Assembly (NCBI GenBank): GCA_009829735.1
Contig: CM020620.1
Coordinates: forward strand, 16,760,354 to 16,824,353
DNA: 64,000 bases
Reading direction: 5' to 3'
Origin: Pyropia yezoensis
Lineage: Eukaryota; Rhodophyta; Bangiophyceae; Bangiales; Bangiaceae
Below, piece by piece: positions 54,073 to 62,368 of the stretch; the first letter of the stretch is position 1; every line of letters starts with the position of its first letter. Both the position numbers and the translations under genes were made by a program. Under the pieces are notes generated by a model. The model was given only the letters and a program-made list of their open reading frames with translations, ran no database searches and had not been told where the DNA came from.

Positions 54073-55498
54073 CGCGTCGCTCACTGGCGCCGAGGCGGTG
54101 GGCGCCCTCGGGCGGGCGTACAGCATGGCGCCGGGGGACGGCGCCGCCGCGGCGGGGGTGCTGCTCGCGGCGGGCGCGCTGGTGCGCGGCGCGGTGGCGG
54201 GGGTGGGTCCGGGGGTGGGGGGGGAGGGCGCCACCCGCCTCGTTGACGACGTGCGGTACGTGCTGGTGGTGGCACGGGACGGGCGGGCGGGGGGGCTCAA
54301 CGTGCTCCTCGATGCCACCGCCGCGCTGCTCACTGGCGGTTGCGGCGGCGGCGGCGGCGGCGGCGGCGGCAGGGGGGCCGTCGCGGACCGGCGGGTGCCG
54401 CGGGCCGTTCCGCTGGCCGTCCGCCCCGCGCCGGCGTTTGTGGCGTCCTTTAACGCCACGTTTGGGGCCCTCGCCGCCGCCGCCGTCTGCCGCGGCGGCC
54501 GGGAGGTGGGGTACGCCCGCATCCGGGCGCACCCCGCCTGGCGGGTGTACCTGGCGCACGTCGCCGAGGCGGCGCACGTGACCGACTGGGCGGCCGTCGG
54601 CGGGCCGTCCCGGCTGGCCTTCCTCCTCAACCTGTACAATGGGCTGGTGCTGCACGCCAAGCTCGTCTATGGCCACCCGTCGACGCTCGCCGCGCGGGGC
54701 ACCTTTTTTCACACCGCCGCCTATGTGCTGGGCGGCACCCGGTACAGCCTGGTGGGGGTGGAGCACCAGCTCCTCCGCCGCAAGGCCCCGCCTGCGCCCA
54801 CCGCCCGCGGCGGCGGCGGCGGTGGTGGTGGTGGGCGCGGCGGTCGGTCGTCGCCGTCGCCGTCGCCGTCGCCGGCGCTGACGCCGCCGTCGCTACCGGC
54901 GCTGGCGGTGGGCGCCATGGAGCCGCGCATGCACTTTGCGCTCAACTGCGGGGCGCAGTCCTGCCCGCCGCTGCGCGCCTACACGGGGCGGGGGCTGGAG
55001 GGGCAGCTGCGGGCGGCCACCGCCGACTTTCTCGACGCCACCCTCGAGGTGGTGGGGGAGGGGGGGGGGCTTCTCAAGGCCGCCGCCCCCCCGCAGGGCG
55101 ACACGGACACGGACGCGAGCGACGGCAGCTGGGTGGCGACCTCCCTGTCAGGCTCCCTAGCCGGACCGGCGGCGGGTGGTGGTGGTGGCTACGGCGCCAG
55201 CGGCAGCGGCGGCGGCGGCAACGGCGGCGGCGGCAGCGGCGGCGGCGGCGTCGTCTCCCTCAGCCGCCTCTTCCGCTGGTTCCGCCGCGACTTTGTTGGC
55301 GGCGGCACCGACGCGGCGCTGCTCGGGTGGCTGGCCGCCCGGGCGGGGCCCGCCGCGCGCCGCCGGCTGGCCGCCGCGGGCGCCACCCCGCGGGTGGTCT
55401 ACCAGAAGTACAACTGGCAGGACAATGGGGACTGGAAGGCCCCGCCCGACACGCGCCGCATGCGGTTGTACGACCTGAGCTTCCGCTACAGCACATGA
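53783..55498 (+). CDS. DUF547-domain protein
   Basis: Open frame of 571 codons to TGA 55496; 53783 is a GTG and the first in-frame ATG is at about residue 114. An ATG at 53754 lies one frame over, separated by a 16-nt C run, and may be the real start. The DUF547 core lies in the second half: SRLAFLLNLYNGLVLHAKL (about 54608), a YVLGGTRYSLVGVEHQLLRR block, then MEPRMHFALNCGAQSCPPLRA (about 54918), FRWFRRDFV and the terminal YNWQDNG. Poly-Gly/Ser inserts interrupt the domain in two places (about 54810 and 55170). DUF547 has no settled biochemical role; plant members often carry other N-terminal domains, none seen here. No signal peptide or membrane helix is evident. Confidence 0.85.
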
Positions 55499-55823
55499 GG
55501 TAGGGGGGGGGGGGGGGGGGGGAAGAGCGGCAGCACACTCTGGTCGGGTCCCGGGGGGGGGAACGGTGGTGGGGGGACTGCGGCCACCACCACGGGTGGT
55601 GGCTGTGGCGGGGCCGGACGGCGGCACGGGTAGGCGTGGCGGCGCTGACAGCCGCGGCGCGGCCGCGACCCGTAGAGGCTGCGACAATGACGGCCCTCTT
55701 TTTGGTCGCCCCCGCCACCGGTCGTCGGTGGCTGCGGTTTGCGGTGGCGATGGCGTACGGCGACGCCGTGCTGCCCAGCACGGCTGTCGCGCTGGCCACT
55801 GCCGCGGCGGGTCGTGTGGCCGC

Positions 55824-55855
<32 letters not shown>

Positions 55856-56753
55856 CCGTCGATTGGCCGTGTTTCCGGACGGTGGAGGCGGTGGCCGTGC
55901 TGCCAGACGGTGGGGGCGGTGGCCGTGGTGTGGCCGCCGCCGCGCGGCGGACCGGGCGGCACGCTAGCCGGCCTCGTCCACTCCATCCCTGCGGCCACCC
56001 GCCGCCGGCTGGTGGGGGTGGGACCCCACGCGGGCGCGCGGCGGTGGCACCACCGCTGACGAGGGGGCAGGCCCTCCCGCCCCCGTCTTGCCATCTTGAC
56101 CAGGCTGCCGGGCCGCTTTCCCCTCTGGGAGGAGAGCGCCGTTGCCGGCGCTCGCGTGGCGGCGGCGGCGGCGTGACGGCCGCTCACACCTCCCCGGGGT
56201 GATGGTGCGAGCGCCGTCACGCCGGGGATCCCGGAGGGGATCCCCCTCCCGTCGACACCGAGCTGGCCGCGGTGACAGCAGCCACGTGGGGGGGTGGGCA
56301 GGTGAAGGGGCGCTACGGACACGCCCGTGAAGGGATTGAATTTGGTGTCCGATTGAGTGCCCCCCCGTCCGTGCACAGCGAATAGACAAAATATTGTGAC
56401 AGCCATATGTTTCATTGTGCCGAGATCCTTGGTTTTTGTGTGTACTTTGCGATCAACGTGGAGTAATTGGGCGTTCCTGTTGAACGGGCCGACGCCGGCC
56501 GGCGGGTGGGACGACGGCGGCGCACCCCCCACCCTCCTCCTCGTGGCCGCGTCCCGCCCGGGAAGACGAGTCGCCCACCACCTTCTGCGCCGCCTCGGCC
56601 GCCGCCGCTGTACACCCCATCCTCGTCTCTGGGTTGACCTGGCCCATCCCCCCTCCCCCCACCTCCCCTCCGCCCACTCTTCCCGCCCGTCACCCCCCTT
56701 CCAGCCTGCCGCCCCCCCCCCCCCTCCCCCCCCCCCCACCGGTGCTGGCCACC
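55499..56753. other. Intergenic region between DUF547 gene and RRP12
   Basis: It starts with a G run of about 20 right after the DUF547 stop. GC-rich frames (55636-56202) give short peptides with no firm domain. AT-richer sequence at 56340-56470 (ATAGACAAAATATTGTGACAG) may hold the RRP12 promoter. Confidence 0.35.
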
Positions 56754-59700
56754 ATGGCGCCCGCCCGCAAGGGTACGCCCGCCCGCAAGGCCACGCCCGC
56801 GGCCAAGGCAACACCCGCGGCCAAGGCAACACCCGCGGCCGAGGCAACACCCACGGCCAAGGCAACACCCGCGGCCACGCCCGCCGGCAAGGCCGCGCGC
56901 AAGGCGGCGGCGGCTGGCAAAGGCACACCCAACGGCACGCCCGCTGGCAAAGCCACCCCCGCCCGCGGCGCCATGCAGGTGGATGACCTGGCCGCGAACC
57001 TCCCCACGGTCCCCGCCGCGGCGGACGTGTCGGCCGCCGCGGCGGCGGTGGTGGCCACCTCGGCCCCCGCCGGCGCGGGCGCCCGTGCAGGTGCGGCAGC
57101 GGGGACGGGGGCGGGGGCGGGGGCGGGCGTGCGGGGACCCCCCCGCTGCTACGACGTCGTTGCCGCCCGCCACGCGTCGCCGCTGCCCGCCCACCAGCAC
57201 GAGGTCGCCGCCCTCAACGCGGTGACCGCGTCCCTGACGCTCGCCCCCGACGCGGACGACGCGGCGGTGGCGGGGGTGTACCTGGCGGCGCTGCTGGCCA
57301 CCCTCGACAATGTGGTCGCGTCGGTCCCGCCGGGGGGGACCGCCGCCGCCGCCGCCGCCGCGTCGTCGTCGTCGTCGCCGGCGCCGGCGCCGTCGCCGGG
57401 CGGCGGCGGCCTCGAGTCGCCCGACCTCCTCGTCGCCGCCCTGGCCTACCTGGCCAGCCTGGCCGTCGCCGCCGCCCGCCCGGCGGTGGTGGCCGCTGGC
57501 GCCGACCGGGTGCTGCGGGCGGTGGAGGGGGCGCTGGCGGCCTTTCCCGCCGTCGGGCCGCTGCTGCGGCACGCTGCGCCCCTGACGGCGGGCGTGCTGG
57601 CGGTGCTCCCGCCGTCGGCGTGGGCGCGGCCGCTCGTTGCGCGCGCCTACACCCGCCTGCTGACGACCGCCGCGGGGGGGGACGGAGGGCTCCGCCCGGG
57701 GGGGGGGCACGGCGTCGCGCCCCGCACCCGCCGCCGCGCGCGCGAGTCGCTGGCTGCCCTCGTTGGCCACTGGTCGGGCGGCGGTGGGGATGGTGGCGGC
57801 GGGACTGGCGGTGGCGGCGGCGGCGGCGGCGGCGCCCCGCCAGCGGCGGCGGCGGTGACACTCGGCGTCCTCACCCCCATCCTCGAGCGGGTCGCGTCGA
57901 GCCTGGACGGCACCGACGGCGCCGCCGCGGCGGCGGCCCTCCACGGCGTTGCGCCGGTGGTGGCGATTGTGGGCACCCTCCCGGCGGTGGGCGCCGGGGG
58001 GGTGGCCCGCCTCGCCGCGGGCCTCGCCGCGGTCGTTGCCGTGCACGCCCCACGGGTGACGGGGGTGGCGGCGGTGACCGCGTCGCGGCTGCTGGACCGG
58101 GCTGCCACGGCGGCGGCGGCGGCGGCGGCGGCCGCGGCGGCTGCGAGGGGGGGCGCCGCCGCCGCCGCTGGCGGTGGCGGCGCCCTGCCCCCGGCGTCGA
58201 CGGCCACCCTCCTCGACGCCCTCCTCGTGGGGGGGGCGCCGCCGCCAAAGGCCGGCCCCGACGCCCTGGGCGCCTACGCGGGCCTGCTCGCGTCGGTGGG
58301 GGTGGCGGCCGCCGCGGGGGCGGGGGTGGTGACCGCCGACGCCGGCGACGGGCCCGTGCAGGCCACCCTGTCGCGCGTCGCCGCGGCGCTCGTTGACGCG
58401 ATGGACCCGGCGTTGCTGCCGCCGCCGTCGGCGGCCGAGGCCGCGGCCGCGGCGGGCGGCGGCGGTGGCGGCCGCCCCGGGGGCGCCACCCACCGCGCGC
58501 GCGCGGCGGCGGGGGCCCCCCCGTCGGCCGCCGCCACCCACATCCGCGGCGTGGCCGACCACCTGACCCGCCTGGCGCGGACCGACGGGGCGCGGCTGTC
58601 GCCCGCCTTCCTCACTGCCCTCGTCCCCACGCTGGGGTACGCGCTCAAGCCGCACTGGGAGGCGTCGCTGCCGCCGCTCAAGCGGTTCCTCGAGTACCGC
58701 GGCGCGGCGGGGGAGCCGCACCTGGCGCCCGCCCTGCGGCCGCTGGTCGTGTCGCTCGCCGCCGCCCGCGGGGCGGCGCGCAAGGACCGCGCGACGGGGC
58801 GGCTGGTGGAGGGGGTGTTTGCGGCGCTCGCCCGCGGCGGCGGCTCGGCGGTGCTCCTCGACGTTATCCCCCTCGGGCGGGACCCGTCGCGGCTGCTCGT
58901 CCACCCGTGGGTCCTCCCCCTGCTGCGCGACGGCGCGCGGCGGTCGCCGCTGGGGCTGTTTGCCGCCCGCCTGCGGCCGCTGGCCGACGGGCTGGCCGCC
59001 GATGCGGACGCGGCCGCCGCGGCGGGGCGGGAGGTGGAGGCCAAAAACGCGCGCATCTACGTGGCGCAGCTGTGGGCGACGCTGCCCGCTCTAGTCAACC
59101 GCGGCCGCGACGCGGGGGAGCCGCCGGCCGTGGCCGCCGCCGTCTCTGTGGCGGTCGACGCCCTCCGCGCCGACGCGGTGGAGGTGCGCGTGAGTGGCGT
59201 GCGGGCGGTGCGGAACCTGGCCGCGTCGGCGCTGGAGGGGTCGACCGTTGGGGGGGGGGGCGGGGCGGGCGAGGCGGCGGCGGCGGCCGACGACGCCGAC
59301 GCCGACGATGCTGAAGAGGGCGCCACGGCAGCCGGCAAGGACGCGGCGGCGACCACCGGTGGGGACACGACCGCCGCCGGGGAAGACGACGCCGACGCGG
59401 AGGATGCAGACACGGCAGACGCAGCGGCCATGGCGGCCGAAGCGGCCCGCCGGCGGGAGGCGTTTGCCCCCCACGCCAAAAAGCTGCTGCCGCTGCTGTT
59501 TGCGGCCATGGAGGCCCTCCCCGTGGCCGACAGGCCTGGCGTGGCCGAGGCCATCTCGGCCACCGCCCGCGCGGCGGGGGCGCCCAAGACCGTCGCGTCG
59601 GCGGTGCGCAAGGCGGTGCGGCGGCTGCTCGAGGCGTCGGCCGCGCCGCCGCCGCCTGCCGACGCTGACGCCGACGCCGACGCCCCCGCGGCCATGGACG

Positions 59701-61991
59701 TGGAGGAGGCGGCGGTGCGGGCGGACCTCCGCCACGCCGCCGCCGACGTGGCGCTGGCGCTGGCCGCCTCGGGCGCCCTGCCCGGCGCCGCCCCCGAGCG
59801 CCTCCTCCTCCACCGCGCCATGGCGCCCGTCCTCACCGAGTCGGCCGACGCGGTGCTGCAAAAGAAGGCGTACCGCGCGCTGACGCACCTGGTCAAGACC
59901 GCCCGGCCGCCGGTGGGCAGTGGCGCCGCCGCCGCCGACGGGGACGACGGCACCGCGTCGGGTGGGGCGGCGGCGGACGAGGCGCTCGCCGCCATGATCC
60001 CCGACGTGGCCGCCGCGGTCGGCGCGACGGCGCCGAGCGCCCGCTCCACCCGCGCGGCGCTGGTGTCAGCGCTCATTGGCGCGCGGGCGGGGAGCCTGGA
60101 CGCCCTCGCCGGCGCCTTTCTGGCCGAGCTCGCCCTCGGCACCCGGGACACGGCGGCCAAGACGCGCGTCGCGGCAGCGTCTGCGCTGGCCGCCCTCGCC
60201 CGCCGCTACGCCGCCGAGGCCCCCGGGGGGGTGGCGGACTTTGTGCCCGTCCTTGCAGCGGGCCTCGGCGGCCGCACACCAGCCATGCTGTCCGCCACCC
60301 TGACGGCGCTGGCCAAGGTGCTGTACGATTACCGAGGGGAGGCCGCGGGGGATGAGCGGCTGGCGGCCACGGTGGACGGGCTGTTCAGCGTGGCCGAGGG
60401 GGGGGAGGAGGAGGCAGAGAGCGACGGGGGGGCCGACGCGCCAATGGCCACCGCCGACGGCAGGGATGACAGTGACGACAGTGACGACAGTGATGACAGC
60501 GACGACAACGGCGACGGCGGGGACAGCGACAGTGACGAGGACGGCAGCGACAGCGACGCGATGGCAGACGCTGCTCCTCGCAAGCGCGCCGCGGCACCGC
60601 GGTCGACCGGGGCCGCTTCGCCTGGTGTCGTGGCGCTGCTGCTCGCGCACGACTCACGGGAGGTGGTCCGCTCTGCGCTCGGGGTGGTCAAGGTGGCGAC
60701 GCTGGTGCTGGACCGCCCCCGCCTGACGGCCGTACTCCCCGGCTTGGTCCCCGCCCTCGTCTCTGCGTCGGCGGTGGCGTCCAAGGCGGACCTCCGCCTG
60801 CGGGTGCGGGTGGTCCTCGAGCGGCTCCTCCGCAAGTGTGGGGAGGAGCCCCTGGCGGCGGTCTTCCCGCCCGCCCACCTCAAGCTCCTCACCGCCATCC
60901 GCAAGCGGTACGCGCGGGCGCTCGCGTCGCGCAAGGCCGCCCACGACGGCGACGCGACGGGCGCCGCGGCCGCCCCGGGGGCGACCGGTGACGCGGACTG
61001 GGGGGGGTCCACCGGCCGGTCGCTGGCGTTTGACAAGGCCTTTGCGTTTGGCCCCGAGGAGACCCACGGCCGTGGCGCCGGGACGGGCGACCACGGGGGG
61101 GTGGGCGTCGGGGGGGGGGACGCTGCCGCCGACGACGATGGGGGGGACGTGGAGGGGGAGCTCCTCGGCCTCGAGCCCGCCGACCGCCGTGGCCGCCGCG
61201 GCGGCGGCGACGCGGGCGCCGGCCGCGGCGGCGGCGGCACGGCCGCCGCCGACCGGCGGGTGTACGTGCAGGAGCGGCCGGGGGGGGTGGTGGACCTCCT
61301 CGAGGCCACCGCCGCCGACGCGACGGTGACGGCCCGGCCCGGCGGGGGGGGCACCAAAAAGTCCCGGTCGCCGGCGGCGGCCGCCGCCGCCGCCGCCGCT
61401 GCCGCCGATGGGGGCTTTGACGTGGCCGACGACGGGCGACCGATCTTTGCCGACTCGGACAGCGACGGCGGCGGCGGCGACGACGCCGCCGACGCTGCCG
61501 CGGCGGCCAGTGACGGCGACGACGCTGCCGGGGGCCTCGACGCGGGCGTCGCGTCGCGGTCGGCGGCGGCGGCGGCGGCGCGTGCCGACGCGCGCGCCGC
61601 CGCCGGCGGGGGCGGCGGGGGCAAACGCCGCCGCGGCGGCGGCGGGGAGCCGCCGGCCGGGCGGGGGCCCAAAAAGGCGCGGGGCCTGCTGGGCGGCGAG
61701 TACAAGGCCCCCCGGGCGGGCGGGGACGTCCGCCGCGCCGGCCGCGCCGAGCCGTTTGCCTATGTGCCCCTGACGGGGGCGGCCGGCGGCGGGGGCGGCG
61801 GGCGGGCGGCGGGCCGCCGCGGCGGGCCGCGGGCAGACCTGGCGGCCATTGAGCGGGCGGGGCGGGACGGGTCCAAGCGGGGGGCAAAGGCCAAGCGGGA
61901 AGGGGGGGGGGGGGGGGGGGGGCTGGGTCGGGGGGGGGAAGAAGGGCAAGCGTTAGGTAGACAAGCCGCTGGGGGTGGGTGGGGAGGGTGA
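56754..61991 (+). CDS. RRP12: RRP12-like ribosome biogenesis protein
   Basis: ATG 56754 sits in ACCATGG context and gives 1,745 aa. RRP12 is a HEAT/ARM-repeat factor needed for export and maturation of pre-40S and pre-60S particles in nucleolus and nucleus. The start has KATPAA-type repeats (about residues 5-60). A NUC173-like region lies at about 625-830 (TLGYALKPHWEASLPPLKRF; PWVLPLLRDGARRSPLGLF; ARIYVAQLWATLPALVN). ARM-like helices follow. An Asp/Ser stretch (DDSDDSDDSDD) is near 1240. REVVRSALGVVKVA lies at about 1301. The conserved tail (LLGGEYKAPRAGGDVRR, then PFAYVPL) is at about 1645-1670. Low-complexity Ala/Gly inserts make it longer than animal and yeast RRP12 (about 1,200-1,300 aa). 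A G run at about 61903 may hide a frameshift; one frame over, a basic KKGKR end stops at TAG 61954-61956. Confidence 0.92.
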   Translation: MAPARKGTPARKATPAAKATPAAKATPAAEATPTAKATPAATPAGKAARKAAAAGKGTPNGTPAGKATPARGAMQVDDLAANLPTVPAAADVSAAAAAVVATSAPAGAGARAGAAAGTGAGAGAGVRGPPRCYDVVAARHASPLPAHQHEVAALNAVTASLTLAPDADDAAVAGVYLAALLATLDNVVASVPPGGTAAAAAAASSSSSPAPAPSPGGGGLESPDLLVAALAYLASLAVAAARPAVVAAGADRVLRAVEGALAAFPAVGPLLRHAAPLTAGVLAVLPPSAWARPLVARAYTRLLTTAAGGDGGLRPGGGHGVAPRTRRRARESLAALVGHWSGGGGDGGGGTGGGGGGGGGAPPAAAAVTLGVLTPILERVASSLDGTDGAAAAAALHGVAPVVAIVGTLPAVGAGGVARLAAGLAAVVAVHAPRVTGVAAVTASRLLDRAATAAAAAAAAAAAARGGAAAAAGGGGALPPASTATLLDALLVGGAPPPKAGPDALGAYAGLLASVGVAAAAGAGVVTADAGDGPVQATLSRVAAALVDAMDPALLPPPSAAEAAAAAGGGGGGRPGGATHRARAAAGAPPSAAATHIRGVADHLTRLARTDGARLSPAFLTALVPTLGYALKPHWEASLPPLKRFLEYRGAAGEPHLAPALRPLVVSLAAARGAARKDRATGRLVEGVFAALARGGGSAVLLDVIPLGRDPSRLLVHPWVLPLLRDGARRSPLGLFAARLRPLADGLAADADAAAAAGREVEAKNARIYVAQLWATLPALVNRGRDAGEPPAVAAAVSVAVDALRADAVEVRVSGVRAVRNLAASALEGSTVGGGGGAGEAAAAADDADADDAEEGATAAGKDAAATTGGDTTAAGEDDADAEDADTADAAAMAAEAARRREAFAPHAKKLLPLLFAAMEALPVADRPGVAEAISATARAAGAPKTVASAVRKAVRRLLEASAAPPPPADADADADAPAAMDVEEAAVRADLRHAAADVALALAASGALPGAAPERLLLHRAMAPVLTESADAVLQKKAYRALTHLVKTARPPVGSGAAAADGDDGTASGGAAADEALAAMIPDVAAAVGATAPSARSTRAALVSALIGARAGSLDALAGAFLAELALGTRDTAAKTRVAAASALAALARRYAAEAPGGVADFVPVLAAGLGGRTPAMLSATLTALAKVLYDYRGEAAGDERLAATVDGLFSVAEGGEEEAESDGGADAPMATADGRDDSDDSDDSDDSDDNGDGGDSDSDEDGSDSDAMADAAPRKRAAAPRSTGAASPGVVALLLAHDSREVVRSALGVVKVATLVLDRPRLTAVLPGLVPALVSASAVASKADLRLRVRVVLERLLRKCGEEPLAAVFPPAHLKLLTAIRKRYARALASRKAAHDGDATGAAAAPGATGDADWGGSTGRSLAFDKAFAFGPEETHGRGAGTGDHGGVGVGGGDAAADDDGGDVEGELLGLEPADRRGRRGGGDAGAGRGGGGTAAADRRVYVQERPGGVVDLLEATAADATVTARPGGGGTKKSRSPAAAAAAAAAAADGGFDVADDGRPIFADSDSDGGGGDDAADAAAAASDGDDAAGGLDAGVASRSAAAAAARADARAAAGGGGGGKRRRGGGGEPPAGRGPKKARGLLGGEYKAPRAGGDVRRAGRAEPFAYVPLTGAAGGGGGGRAAGRRGGPRADLAAIERAGRDGSKRGAKAKREGGGGGGGLGRGGEEGQALGRQAAGGGWGG

Positions 61992-62368
61992 GGGGGTGGG
62001 AAAAGGATTGGGGGGGGGGGGGGGGGGTGGGGGGTGGCAGGGGGGGGAAGAGAGCAAAGAAGTCGTGGGGGGGGGGGCGCGTCTGGCGCACCAGCCCCGC
62101 GTGTTGCAGGGAGCGCGTCATCAGAGGCGGGTCGAATGGGCGGTTGCGTGTCTGGGCGCGTGGCGGGCCGGCCGGCCGTAGGGGCAGCACACGCCACCGT
62201 CCCAGGCCGAGGCACCCACCCCCCCCCCCGACCCCCTCCCCCCACGTGCCGCCTTTCTCTTCCCCTCCTCCCCCTCCACTCCCCCCCACTCCCCCCCCAG
62301 TCCAGTCCGCCCCCACCCATTTCCCCACCCACCCCCACCACCCCCCGCTCCTCTCCCCCTCCCCTCCC
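61992..62368. other. Convergent intergenic region, RRP12 and MYB
   Basis: About 377 bp between two converging genes, with G runs near RRP12 and C runs near the MYB stop. No terminator or poly(A) signal is clear. Confidence 0.4.

Noticed and set aside
55636..56202. Possible small gene (MTALFLVAPATGRRWLRF...) between DUF547 and RRP12
   Set aside because: A GGTLAGLV fragment in another frame recalls PLP enzymes, but no frame holds together and no domain is convincing.
60889..62368. Extension of the minus-strand MYB frame through the RRP12 3' end
   Set aside because: The extra residues are low-complexity and overlap conserved RRP12 sequence on the other strand. The MYB stop at about 62369 follows a structured C-terminus.
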